Shown one piece after another: positions 24,648-33,216 of a DNA stretch of 64,000 nt (positions are counted from its first letter, which is position 1; every line of letters begins with the position of its first letter). Below the pieces are notes generated by a model that saw only the letters and a program-made list of their open reading frames with translations, made no database searches and was not told the DNA's origin. Both the position numbers and the translations under genes were made by a program. Origin of the DNA: Nakamurella endophytica (GTDB lineage Bacteria > Actinomycetota > Actinomycetes > Mycobacteriales > Nakamurellaceae); assembly GCF_014646215.1 (NCBI RefSeq), contig NZ_BMNA01000001.1, positions 777,888 through 841,887 of the forward strand. Reading direction: 5' to 3'.

Positions 24648-25943
24648 ATGACCGAGAACCCGACTCGTCGCCCTGCGCGGGGTCCGAGCCGCCGCGGCTT
24701 CCTGGCCGGCTCCGCCGGCCTTGTGGCGGTCGCAGCCGCGGCCTGTTCCCCGTCCGGTAACAACTCGGCCGGTTCGTCGTCCGCCGCACCGGCGGCGTCG
24801 AACACCAACGCCGACTTCGAGTTGGCCAACGCCGGCGGCGTCCTGGGCTGGGCCGGCGTCGCCGTCATCGGTGCGGGTCAGAGCAACAAGCTGTTCATCA
24901 TCGACGCCAAGTACCACAAGACCGTCACCACGATCTACAACCAGGTGCCCTACACCGAGCGGACCGATCCTGCGAAGTACCCGAACCTGCGCGACTCCCA
25001 CGCGATCGTGTTCACCAAGGACTTCAAGCGGATGTTCACCGCCACCGCGTCGACCTACGCCCACTCCGTCGTCATCGAGTACGACCCGGTCACCTTGCTC
25101 GAGGTCGGCCGTGTCGACACGGGCACCGGGTCGCACCACCTCGCGCTGTCCCCGGACGACAAGTTCCTGTACGCGGCCAACCAGTACGGCGCCAGCCTCA
25201 CGGTGATCGACACCGCCACGATGAAGCACGTCACCGACATCAAGGTCGGTCAAGGGCCGGACTACATCTCGCCGAGCATGTACTGGGACGGCAAGGCGAT
25301 CGACACGAAGTACCTGTGGGTGACCGTCGACGGCGGCAAGACGCTCGCGGTCATCGACTGGAAGACCAACACCGTCGCGAAGCAGATCCCGATCCCGGCC
25401 ACCGCCCACGGGATCAACCTGACGCCGGACGGAAAGTACGTCTGGATGGCCGGTCTCGCCTTCAAGGAGGTCTGGGTGATCGACAACAACACTCTCGAGG
25501 TGATCACCAAGCTGCCCATCCCCGGGTCGCCCATCCACATCAGCATCAGCCCGGACAGCAAGTACGCGTACGTCACCACGGCGGACAACCTGATTTACAA
25601 GGTCGACACGACCACGTATCAAACCCTTTGGCAGTCGAAGGGTACCGTCATCCCTGCCCACACCGGACTGAGCCCGGACGGCAAGGAGCTGTGGACCCTC
25701 AACCACGGCATGGACACCACCCGCTATCCCTACCTGCTCGGCGGCCAGCCGGTCGAAGGCGTGCAGATCTGGGAGACCGACGGCGGGAAGCTCATCGGTG
25801 AGATACCGATGGAGGCCATGCCGCACGAGATCCAGTTCGTGCCGTACTCGGCCTTCGGAACGCCCACGCCGCAGCAGGACATCAGCAACGGCGGTTCCAC
25901 CGCCACAGCGTCGTCCGCGCCCTCGTCGCGGGCAGGGACGTGA
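24648..25943 (+). CDS. Tat-exported beta-propeller lipoprotein (YVTN type)
   Basis: 431 aa. It begins with a twin-arginine signal (PSRRGFLAGSAG) ending in a lipobox-like VAAAAC. The rest is a seven-bladed-propeller pattern of YVTN/YncE type, with repeats such as LSPDDKFLYAANQYGASLTV, LTPDGKYVWMAGL and ISPDSKYAYVTT. Such propellers can bind cofactors or metals, or act as lactonases; no heme-binding CxxCH is present. Tat export suggests folding or cofactor loading before secretion. ATG 24648 has AGGGAG upstream. It is the first gene of a six-gene co-directional run with the Rieske protein. Confidence 0.88.
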   Translation: MTENPTRRPARGPSRRGFLAGSAGLVAVAAAACSPSGNNSAGSSSAAPAASNTNADFELANAGGVLGWAGVAVIGAGQSNKLFIIDAKYHKTVTTIYNQVPYTERTDPAKYPNLRDSHAIVFTKDFKRMFTATASTYAHSVVIEYDPVTLLEVGRVDTGTGSHHLALSPDDKFLYAANQYGASLTVIDTATMKHVTDIKVGQGPDYISPSMYWDGKAIDTKYLWVTVDGGKTLAVIDWKTNTVAKQIPIPATAHGINLTPDGKYVWMAGLAFKEVWVIDNNTLEVITKLPIPGSPIHISISPDSKYAYVTTADNLIYKVDTTTYQTLWQSKGTVIPAHTGLSPDGKELWTLNHGMDTTRYPYLLGGQPVEGVQIWETDGGKLIGEIPMEAMPHEIQFVPYSAFGTPTPQQDISNGGSTATASSAPSSRAGT

Positions 25944-25992
25944 TCGACCCGCGCTGGTCACCGCCTCACCGAACTCGCAGGAGAAGAACGAC

Positions 25993-26469
25993 ATGACCCG
26001 TAACACGCTCGATCGCAGAACCGCTCTCGTCGGAGCTGCCGCACTGGCCGCGAGCGGCGCGCTGGTGGCCTGCGGTGGCAACGACAGCGCGAGCGGCGCG
26101 ACCGGCACGTCGGCGCAGACCACCTACGCCGGGATCGGCGGAGCAGTGCCGTCCTCAGCAGCGGCGCCGGCAGCGGCGTCCGGCGCACTGGGCAAGACCG
26201 CCGATGTTCCCGTCGGAAGCGGGAAGATCTTCGCTGACGCGAAGGTCGTGGTGACACAGCCTGCCTCGGGCACGTTCAAGTGCTTCACCGCCGTGTGCAC
26301 CCACCAGGGCTGCCTGGTCAGTCAGGTCACCGGTGACAACATCGTCTGCGGCTGTCACGGAAGCTCGTTCTCGATCAAGGACGGTTCGGTGACCAACGGT
26401 CCGGCGACCGAGCCGCTCAAGGAGGAGAAGGTCACCGTCTCCGGCGACGACCTGACTCTTGGCGCCTGA
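25993..26469 (+). CDS. Tat-exported Rieske [2Fe-2S] lipoprotein
   Basis: 158 aa. The N-terminus DRRTALVGAAALAASGALVAC is a twin-arginine lipoprotein signal; a Ser/Ala/Gly linker follows. The Rieske domain has both ligand loops, CTHQGC and CGCHGSSF, so the two Cys, two His and the disulfide pair are all present. It transfers electrons on the outer face of the membrane. Unlike QcrA it has no three-helix anchor and no cytochrome b neighbour. ATG 25993 has GGAGAAG upstream; the gap to the propeller gene is 49 bp. Confidence 0.93.
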   Translation: MTRNTLDRRTALVGAAALAASGALVACGGNDSASGATGTSAQTTYAGIGGAVPSSAAAPAAASGALGKTADVPVGSGKIFADAKVVVTQPASGTFKCFTAVCTHQGCLVSQVTGDNIVCGCHGSSFSIKDGSVTNGPATEPLKEEKVTVSGDDLTLGA

Positions 26470-26513
26470 TCCCGAGCGTCAACGTCCTGTCGGCTGGGAA
26501 GAAGGGCACGCTG

Positions 26514-26996
26514 GTGTTCGGAAGTGTCAACGGGCTGCCGGTGCATGCCCTGGTGCTGCATGCGGCCGTCGTGCTGGTCCCGGTGGCAGCCCTGGTGGCC
26601 ATCGCCTTCGCGGTGCCCCGGTGGCGACGGGTGCTCCGCTGGCCGCTCGTCGCGCTGGCCGCGGTGTCGCTGGTCGTGGTGATCGTCGCGCGGCAGAGCG
26701 GTGAATCGCTGAGGGCATCCCTGGGGACCGGGCTTGCCAGCAGTGCGGCCGGCCCGCTGATCGCCGAGCACCAGACCGACAGCCTGCGACTGCTGATCGC
26801 GACGATCGTGCTGCTGGTGGTCGCCGTCGGGGCCTTCGTACTGCACTCGCGGCCCGCCCCACGATGGACGGGTGTCGGGACGTCGGTGCTGCTGGTGCTG
26901 GTGGCGGCAGCGGTCCTGTTCTTCACCTATCAGACCGGGGAGGCCGGCGCGAAGGCCGTCTGGAATCCCACGGGGACTCAGAAGTACTCCGGTTGA
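26514..26996 (+). CDS. DUF2231 integral membrane protein
   Basis: A 160-aa membrane protein with four hydrophobic segments. The start FGSVNGLPVHALVLHAAVVL is the DUF2231 signature, with two conserved His residues in helix 1 that could ligate heme or metal; this is inference. RQSGESL and LIAEHQTDSLRL follow between helices 2 and 3. Function of the family is unknown. Placed directly after a periplasmic Rieske protein, a role as its membrane redox partner is plausible. GTG 26514 lies 44 bp after the Rieske stop. Confidence 0.88.
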   Translation: MFGSVNGLPVHALVLHAAVVLVPVAALVAIAFAVPRWRRVLRWPLVALAAVSLVVVIVARQSGESLRASLGTGLASSAAGPLIAEHQTDSLRLLIATIVLLVVAVGAFVLHSRPAPRWTGVGTSVLLVLVAAAVLFFTYQTGEAGAKAVWNPTGTQKYSG

Positions 26997-27033
26997 TTCG
27001 GCCGCCAGCACCACAGCCCGAGCAGGAGCCTCC

Positions 27034-27699
27034 ATGTCCGTTGCAGACTGCCGTCCACGACGGGGTCGACGAGGTGGCCTGCTGCTGCTTATCGCCGTTG
27101 CCGTGGCGTCGGTGTCCTCCTGCGGCGGCCCGTCGGGCGGTGCGTCCCCCTCGACGACCGGGGTGATCGGTCAGGTGTGCTGCGTGGTGCCGGTCGACGG
27201 CGGCGCCGCGCAGGTGGGTGGGGTGTCGACCTCCTACAACGGCTGGGACACCGCCATGATCGTCTGGCTGGCCCCGCACGACGCGGTGGCCGGCCAGATG
27301 GCGGGTCTGGCTGCCACCCGGTCGCGGAACAGCACCGTTCGAGCGATCGCCGCTGCGACCGACACCGAGACCCAGGACCGGTATCTGACGCTGTCCCGGT
27401 TCGCGACCGCGTGGGGGCAGCCTGCGCCGTCGACCGACCCGGATGCGGCGTCCGGACACGATCACGGCGGCGGCACCAGCGAGTCGACCAACATCGACCA
27501 GTTGCAGAAGGCGCCGGCGGCCGGCTTCGACAAGCTCTTCCTCACCCTGATGATCGGCCACCACAAAGCTGCGCTGCCGATCGCCCGGGCGGCCATCGAC
27601 AACGGGACGAATCCCCAGGACAAGGCCTTCGCCGCGCAGGTGCTCTCCTCCCAGCAGGCGGAGATCACGCAGATGCAGAAGGCGTTGGCCGCCCTGTGA
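27034..27699 (+). CDS. DUF305 lipoprotein
   Basis: 221 aa. A signal with Arg residues, hydrophobic core LLLLIAVAVASVSSC and lipobox Cys is followed by a Ser/Thr linker and a DUF305 four-helix (ferritin-like) domain. The hallmark FLTLMIGHHKAALPIA is present near residue 170, with an earlier MIVWLAPHDAVAGQMA, the equivalent first copy, and a His-rich GHDHGGG between. DUF305 proteins are found in copper and other metal regions, and the His/Met residues suggest metal binding. ATG 27034 has GGAG upstream. Its stop overlaps the next start (GTGA). Confidence 0.9.
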   Translation: MSVADCRPRRGRRGGLLLLIAVAVASVSSCGGPSGGASPSTTGVIGQVCCVVPVDGGAAQVGGVSTSYNGWDTAMIVWLAPHDAVAGQMAGLAATRSRNSTVRAIAAATDTETQDRYLTLSRFATAWGQPAPSTDPDAASGHDHGGGTSESTNIDQLQKAPAAGFDKLFLTLMIGHHKAALPIARAAIDNGTNPQDKAFAAQVLSSQQAEITQMQKALAAL

Positions 27700-29468
27700 C
27701 CCGAGCGGCCACTGGGGGACGACGGCTCCCGATCCGGGCAGTGCTCGTGCTGCTCGTCACGACAGTGGTGACTGTGGTCGCCGCGGTGCCGGCGTCCGCC
27801 CACGCAACGCTGCTCGAGACCACTCCGGGCGACACCTCCGTCGTCCGGACCGCACCGCTGGAGGTCGACCTGCGCTACGACCAGCCGGTGAGCACCGCGC
27901 TGGGCGCGGTGCGAGTGCTGGACCCGGGCGGCAACCGGGTGGACAGCGGAACGGTCGCACAGCGGGACGACGGGCGCATCGTGGTTGCCGCGCTGAAGCC
28001 GGACCTGCCTCACGGCACCTACACGGTGCTGTGGCGGGTGCTGTCGGCGGATGCACACACCATCTTCGGCGCCTCGACCTTCAGCGTCGGAGCGCCCAGC
28101 AGCACGTCCGTCGCGGACCAGGAGCTCGAGCAGGACGACGGGGGCCGCGCGGCTGAGATCGGCCTGGAGGCAAGCCGGGTACTGTCGTACGGCGGGATAG
28201 TCCTGCTGTTCGGCGTTCTCGCCTTCGTCGCCCTGCTGTGGCCGGCCGGTCGACAGCGCCGCGCGGTCCGGCGGCTGGTCGACATCGGTTGGTGGGCCAC
28301 CGTGGCCGGGACCGTGACCGGCGTACTGCTGCAGGGCCCGTACGCGTCCGGCCGTCCGCTGTCGGCGGCGGTCGACCCGGACGTGCTCGGTCAGGTACTG
28401 GCCACCCGCTTCGGCCTCGCCGCGGTCGCTCGGCTGGTGCTCCTGCTCGGCATCGGGTACGTGATGCGCCGGTCGCGGCACGGTCGGGGCGCTGGCGCTT
28501 CCAGCGTGCTCGCCGGACTGGGACTTGCCGTGCTCGTGAGCATCTCCGTCGTCGGCCACTCCGGCAGCTCGGACCTCGCCGCGCTGGCCCTGCCGCTCGA
28601 CGTGCTGCACATGGCCGCGGCGTCGGTCTGGCTGGGCGGCCTCACGGTCCTGGCGACGGTGCTGCTGCGCCGTCCTGACCCTGCCACGTCCGACGACCTC
28701 GCTCGGGTGCTACCTCGCTGGTCTGCGACCGCCGCCGGTTGTGTGCTCGTGCTCGTTGCCAGTGGCGCCTTCGCCGGCTGGCGGCAGATCCGCGAGTGGG
28801 GAGCGCTCACCGGTACCGGGTACGGGCGGTTGCTGATCGTCAAGTTCGGGCTGGTGGCCGGCATGGTGCTGTTCGGCGCACTGGGACGACAGCTCATCCA
28901 GCGGCGAATCCTGCACCCTGCACCGGGAGCCGTCGAGCCTGCCACCGAAGCCGAGCCGCTCCTTCTCGCCACCGGGACGGACACGGCGACTCTCGTTACG
29001 ACATCGGAGAAGCCGGCACAGCTCTCGGCGGCCGTCCGCATCCTGCGCCGCAGCGTACTGTTCGAGGCGGTGCTCGCGGCAGCGGTCCTGGTCGTGGCCG
29101 CCATCCTCGTCGGTACTGCACCGGCGCGCGACAGCTACGTCCCCACCTTCACCGCGTCCGCGCCCGCGACGTCCTCCCTGACCGTCGACGTGTCGGTCGC
29201 GCCGGCCAAGTCGGGGCTCAACGACTTGCAGCTCACCTACACCGGTCCCGGTGGACGCCCGACGGACGTGGTGGCGGCGACCGCCCGCTGGACCCAGCAG
29301 GGTGGCGGTGACGCTGTCGTGCCGGTCACCCTGACCCGGTCGGGGCCCGGGAGGTACACCATCACCCGCGTCGCCCTGCCGGCCGCCGGTCAGTGGCAGC
29401 TGGCGGTCACCACCCAGTCGAGCGACATCGATTCCAGCACCGTTCTGTTCGACGTCCGCGTGCGCTGA
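27696..29468 (+). CDS. CopC-CopD fusion, copper transport protein
   Basis: 590 aa. A signal peptide ends at ASAHATLLETTPG, so the mature protein begins with His, as in CopC copper-binding domains. The CopC domain (to about 130) includes WRVLSADAHTIFGASTFSV with further His. Eight or so membrane helices of the CopD domain follow (about 165-480), including VLHMAAASVWLGGL. A C-terminal extracytoplasmic beta domain ends the protein, like the YtkA/CopC-type domains. It is believed to take copper across the membrane. The start overlaps the DUF305 stop by 4 bp, so they are translationally coupled. Confidence 0.92.
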   Translation: MTRAATGGRRLPIRAVLVLLVTTVVTVVAAVPASAHATLLETTPGDTSVVRTAPLEVDLRYDQPVSTALGAVRVLDPGGNRVDSGTVAQRDDGRIVVAALKPDLPHGTYTVLWRVLSADAHTIFGASTFSVGAPSSTSVADQELEQDDGGRAAEIGLEASRVLSYGGIVLLFGVLAFVALLWPAGRQRRAVRRLVDIGWWATVAGTVTGVLLQGPYASGRPLSAAVDPDVLGQVLATRFGLAAVARLVLLLGIGYVMRRSRHGRGAGASSVLAGLGLAVLVSISVVGHSGSSDLAALALPLDVLHMAAASVWLGGLTVLATVLLRRPDPATSDDLARVLPRWSATAAGCVLVLVASGAFAGWRQIREWGALTGTGYGRLLIVKFGLVAGMVLFGALGRQLIQRRILHPAPGAVEPATEAEPLLLATGTDTATLVTTSEKPAQLSAAVRILRRSVLFEAVLAAAVLVVAAILVGTAPARDSYVPTFTASAPATSSLTVDVSVAPAKSGLNDLQLTYTGPGGRPTDVVAATARWTQQGGGDAVVPVTLTRSGPGRYTITRVALPAAGQWQLAVTTQSSDIDSSTVLFDVRVR

Positions 29469-29504
29469 GCGACATTCCGTCCGACCACCGACGAAAGGTC
29501 CGTC

Positions 29505-30287
29505 ATGCCCTCCTCCCTCCGCCGGGCGCTCACCGTCGCCGGCGCCTCCACCCTGTTGATCCTGGGCCCGCTGGCCGGCGCCGCCTGGGCGCATGTCGGC
29601 GTGACCGCCACCGACCCGACATCAGGGGTGGAGTCGACGATCACCTTCCGGGTGCCGACGGAGAAGGACATCCCCACCACCCAGGTCGAGGTGGCACTGC
29701 CGACCGACACCCCGCTGACGTCGGTGCAGGTCGAGGCCAAGGACGGCTGGAAGGTCTCGCTCACGAAGTCTGCACCTGCGCAACCGTTGAAGAACGAGGA
29801 AGGCGAAGCGGTCTCCGAGATCGTCACCCGGATCATCTGGACGGCGACCGGTGACGGGATCGCGCCCGACGAGTTCGCCGACTTCTCCGTCTTCGCCGAT
29901 CCGCTGCCGGACGCCGACCAGCTGACCTTCAAGGTGCTGCAGACCTACAGCGACAGAACAGTCGTCTCGTGGATCGAGGAGCAGGTCGCGGGCGGCCCGG
30001 AGCCGGACCATCCCGCTCCGGTGCTCAAGCTGGCCGCCGCGCCGGAGGTGGCAGCGGCCGGGACCGGGACGAGTGGAGCACCCGAGGAGAGCCCGCTGTC
30101 GACCGGGGCGGCGACGCCGACCGCTGCCACGGTGACGTCCACAGCGCCGGCCTCCGTCGCTGCAGAGTCGCCATCCGGAGACGGTGGTGCGCTCACCCTC
30201 GGCTGGATCAGCCTGGTGGTCGCTGTGTCGGCGCTGGTCGTGGCACTGCTCGCCGCGTTGCGCAGGCGGCGCCTGCCGAGCGCCTGA
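29505..30287 (+). CDS. YcnI-family copper-binding membrane-anchored protein
   Basis: 260 aa. The signal peptide ends GAAWAHVGV; the mature N-terminal His is the copper ligand in the YcnI (DUF1775) family. The domain runs to about residue 175 and includes the conserved W of KDGWKVS. A Thr/Ser/Ala linker and a single C-terminal helix (TLGWISLVVAVSALVVALLA) followed by RRRR anchor it. YcnI proteins act with CopC/CopD-like proteins in copper acquisition or homeostasis. ATG 29505 has GAAAGG upstream. It is the last gene of the six-gene run. Confidence 0.93.
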   Translation: MPSSLRRALTVAGASTLLILGPLAGAAWAHVGVTATDPTSGVESTITFRVPTEKDIPTTQVEVALPTDTPLTSVQVEAKDGWKVSLTKSAPAQPLKNEEGEAVSEIVTRIIWTATGDGIAPDEFADFSVFADPLPDADQLTFKVLQTYSDRTVVSWIEEQVAGGPEPDHPAPVLKLAAAPEVAAAGTGTSGAPEESPLSTGAATPTAATVTSTAPASVAAESPSGDGGALTLGWISLVVAVSALVVALLAALRRRRLPSA

Positions 30288-30320
30288 CGGCTCCGGCAAC
30301 CGAAGCACGCTGGAAGCTCG

Positions 30321-30354
30321 CCGGCGGAACCGGTCGACGGCCCGGTTCCGCCGG
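30321..30354. terminator. Bidirectional terminator
   Basis: A perfect 13-bp inverted repeat (30321-30333 / 30342-30354) with an 8-base loop sits in the 87-bp gap between the converging YcnI and HemD-like genes. Confidence 0.8.
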
Positions 30355-30374
30355 TGGACCCGACGCCGCCGGGG

Positions 30375-31535
30375 TCAGTAGCGCCCGGAGGTGTGTGGGT
30401 CGTACGCCAGCCGGTACCCGCGCTTGACCAGCGTCTGCACGATCTTCCCGTCACCGAGCGCGGACCGGAGCCGGCCGATCGCGGTCTCCAGCGCGTGCTC
30501 GTCCTCGACGGACAGGGCCTTGGCGAGACCGGCCCTGGACACCACGTGACCCGGGTGCTCGGCCAGCACCCGCATCACGGCCATCAACGTCGGCGGCAGC
30601 GGGCGGTACTGCCCGTCCACCACCACCCCCCGCCCGCGCACCGCGAGGTGATGGTGCGCGGCCACCATCCGCCGTTCCCGCCGCCGCGGCAGTTCCGTCT
30701 CGATCTCCCGGACCAGCGCTCCGAGCCGCGCCCTCTCCGGTTGCACGGTCGGAACTCCCGCGGTTGCCAGCGGTCCGGCAGTCACCGGGCCGACGGCCAT
30801 CGCCGGCACCTCGCTGCGCATGGCCTCGAGCACCTCCGGATGGATGCCCAGAACGTCTGCCGTGCGCAGGAAACTCACCACTGCGGGTGCACTGGTGAAG
30901 GTGATCGCATCCACTTCGCGCGCCGCGACCATCCCACACAACCGACGCAGCGGGGCGGGATCGTCCGGGGCGCTCCACGCGTACACGCCGACATCGATCA
31001 CCTCGGCGCCGGCGCTGCGCAGTGCCTGTGCCATGTCCGGCAACGGCTCGCCGTGCAGCTGGAGCGCGACACGCTTCCCGTGGAGGGGCATCTCCAGCAT
31101 CTTCTCGAGCAGTTCACTCGAGGATTCGGAGGGCGGGGACCATTCGCCCGACAGGCCGGCAGCCCGCATGGCGCCCCTGGCCTTCGGTCCGCGCGCCAGC
31201 AGGGTGGCGCCGGACAGCCGGTCCAGCAGCGCATCGCCCAGTCCCCAACCATCCGCCGCCTCGATCCACCCGCGGAAACCGATACCGGTGGTCGCCACCA
31301 CGTAGTCCGGCGGCTCGACCAGACACGTCCGGGTCGCCTGGTAGAGATCCTTGTCGTCGACCAACGGCCCGATCTGGATGGCGGGACCGTGCACGACGGT
31401 GGCACCACGCCGGGACAACGCGGATGCGAATTCCTCCTTGCGGCGCGCGGCCGTGATCCCGATCACGAATCCGGCGAGCGGCGGCACGTCCGGGCTGGGA
31501 ACGGTCATCCCGACAGCGTTCGCCTCGGCCGTCAC
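30375..31535 (-). CDS. nnaR: HemD-like regulator with winged-helix domain (NnaR type)
   Basis: 386 aa. Residues 20-275 are a uroporphyrinogen-III synthase (HemD) fold: GFVIGITAARR, YVVATTGIGFRGW, DAITFTSAPAVVSFL. Residues 290-380 are an OmpR-type winged helix: PLPPTLMAVMRVLAEHPGHV, ALETAIGRLRSALGD, TLVKRGYRLAYDP. This combination is the NnaR protein, which co-activates nitrate assimilation genes with GlnR in Streptomyces and Mycobacterium. Whether it still makes uro'gen III is unknown. It is divergent from narK, supporting that role. GTG 31535 is the longest start; an in-frame ATG at 31508 is possible. Neither has a clear ribosome site. Confidence 0.88.
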   Translation of the reverse strand: MTAEANAVGMTVPSPDVPPLAGFVIGITAARRKEEFASALSRRGATVVHGPAIQIGPLVDDKDLYQATRTCLVEPPDYVVATTGIGFRGWIEAADGWGLGDALLDRLSGATLLARGPKARGAMRAAGLSGEWSPPSESSSELLEKMLEMPLHGKRVALQLHGEPLPDMAQALRSAGAEVIDVGVYAWSAPDDPAPLRRLCGMVAAREVDAITFTSAPAVVSFLRTADVLGIHPEVLEAMRSEVPAMAVGPVTAGPLATAGVPTVQPERARLGALVREIETELPRRRERRMVAAHHHLAVRGRGVVVDGQYRPLPPTLMAVMRVLAEHPGHVVSRAGLAKALSVEDEHALETAIGRLRSALGDGKIVQTLVKRGYRLAYDPHTSGRY

Positions 31536-31815
31536 TGGGGTGGGTCCGTGAGGTAAACGAGAGATGACGAGGCCGGGACTGCACTCTCCGAAACAGGCTG
31601 TCCACCCAGCTGGTCCAGCGGCTCACACCTGCGAGGCCCCGGGTGTGCGGACAACACAACCGAACGGTTACGCCGCGGATACGCCGTCACACCGTCCGGC
31701 CGGAACGCTGTTCTTCGAAAGCCCGCGCGGTCCGGTCGGCTCCCGCCGCGGCAGGCGCTCCGTGCGTATCCACCGTGCCGTCCGCCGGCCCGAACCAGTC
31801 CAGGAGGACATCGAG
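31536..31815. promoter_or_regulatory. nnaR-narK divergent control region
   Basis: 280 bp. It carries ccgtgaggtaaacgag (31546-31561), close to a motif before the beta-propeller gene at 24177, and an AT-richer patch acaacacaaccgaacggttac near 31650-31670. GlnR and NnaR sites are expected here from the known regulation of such genes, but I cannot assign them with certainty. Confidence 0.45.
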
Positions 31816-33216
31816 ATGAGTTCTACCACACAGGAACTGCCGCACTCCGGGGCGGCACCGGGAGCAGGGGTCCGCGGTCGCTCGAAGCTGGGTGGCCGCT
31901 GGATCGACGACTGGCGCCCCGAGGATCCCGCCTTCTGGTCGTCCATCGGCCGCCGGGTCGCCAACCGCAACCTCTGGTTCTCGGTCGCGACCGAGCACAT
32001 CGGTTTTTCGGTGTGGAGCCTGTGGTCGGTGATGGTTCTGTTCATGGGCCCGACGTACCACGTGGACGCGGCCGGCAAGTTCCTGTTGACCGCCCTGCCG
32101 ACCCTGGTCGGCTCGGTGTTGCGGATCCCCTACACCTTCGCCGTGGCACGGTTCGGCGGCCGCAACTTCACGATCGCCAGTGCCCTGCTGCTGCTGATCC
32201 CCTGCATCTTCATCGCCGTCGTGATGTCGCCGGGGGTCTCGTACTCCACGCTGTTGATCGCCGCAGCGACAGCAGGTGTCGGCGGCGGCAACTTCGCCTC
32301 GTCGATGACGAACATCAACTCCTTCTACCCGGCCAAGGAGAAGGGATGGGCCCTCGGCCTGAACGCCGGCGGCGGCAACCTGGGTGTCGCGGTGGTGCAG
32401 CTCGTTGCGCTGCTGGTGCTGGCCACCGCCGGTGCGTCCCACCCGAGGGTGATGGTGGCGATCTACATCCCGCTGATCGTCCTCGGCGCGCTCGGCGCGG
32501 CGCTGACCATGGACAACCTGACCGTCGCCAGCAACGCGAAGGGCGCCATGCGCCGGGTGTCGAAGGACGCGCACACCTGGATCATCGCGCTCCTCTACAT
32601 CGGGACCTTCGGTTCGTTCATCGGCTTCGGCTTCGCCTTCGGCCAAGTGCTGCAGGTGCAGTTCACCGGCACGTTCTCCACCCCGGTCAAGGCCGCGTAC
32701 CTGACCTTCCTCGGACCGCTGATCGGTTCGCTGATCCGTCCGGTGGGCGGCAGGCTCGCCGACCGCTTCGGCGGCGCCAGCGTCAGCTTCTTCAATTTCG
32801 TGCTGATGGCAGTCTCGACTGCGGTCGTCCTGGGCGGGTCGCTGTCCAAGTCGCTACCGGTGTACCTGATCGGCTTCGTCCTGCTGTTCGCCTTCTCCGG
32901 CGTGGGCAACGGTTCCGTGTACAAGATGATCCCGGCCATCTTCCGGTCGAAGGCATCCCGCAAGGTCGCCGCCGGTGCGGAGCCGGGACAGACCCACGCC
33001 GAGGCCCACCGACTCTCCGGTGCGCTGATCGGTATCGCCGGTGCCATCGGCGCCTTCGGCGGCGTGCTGGTGAACCTGGCCTTCCGGTCCTCGTTCCTTG
33101 CCTACAAGAACGCGAACGCCGCGTTCGTCGCCTTCATCGCCTTCTACGTGCTCTGCCTGGTGGTGACCTGGGCGGTGTACCTGCGCCGGTCCCCTGCCCG
33201 GCTCGAGGGTGTCTGA
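31816..33216 (+). CDS. narK: Nitrate/nitrite transporter NarK
   Basis: A 466-aa MFS protein with 12 hydrophobic segments. The nitrate-porter signatures are visible: ATAGVGGGNFASSMTNINSF in helix 5 and FSGVGNGSVYKMIP in helix 11, both Gly-rich with Asn, plus GRLADRFGG. The N-terminal 45 residues are cytoplasmic and charged. It imports nitrate (and perhaps exports nitrite). ATG 31816 has AGGAGG about ten bases upstream. Its end overlaps the siroheme synthase start by 8 bp, making it the first gene of the nitrate-assimilation operon. Confidence 0.95.
   Translation: MSSTTQELPHSGAAPGAGVRGRSKLGGRWIDDWRPEDPAFWSSIGRRVANRNLWFSVATEHIGFSVWSLWSVMVLFMGPTYHVDAAGKFLLTALPTLVGSVLRIPYTFAVARFGGRNFTIASALLLLIPCIFIAVVMSPGVSYSTLLIAAATAGVGGGNFASSMTNINSFYPAKEKGWALGLNAGGGNLGVAVVQLVALLVLATAGASHPRVMVAIYIPLIVLGALGAALTMDNLTVASNAKGAMRRVSKDAHTWIIALLYIGTFGSFIGFGFAFGQVLQVQFTGTFSTPVKAAYLTFLGPLIGSLIRPVGGRLADRFGGASVSFFNFVLMAVSTAVVLGGSLSKSLPVYLIGFVLLFAFSGVGNGSVYKMIPAIFRSKASRKVAAGAEPGQTHAEAHRLSGALIGIAGAIGAFGGVLVNLAFRSSFLAYKNANAAFVAFIAFYVLCLVVTWAVYLRRSPARLEGV

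Noticed and set aside
24035..24868. A minus-strand frame of 277 codons over the gap before the beta-propeller gene
   Set aside because: No recognisable domain, and it overlaps the propeller gene's signal sequence and the esterase start.
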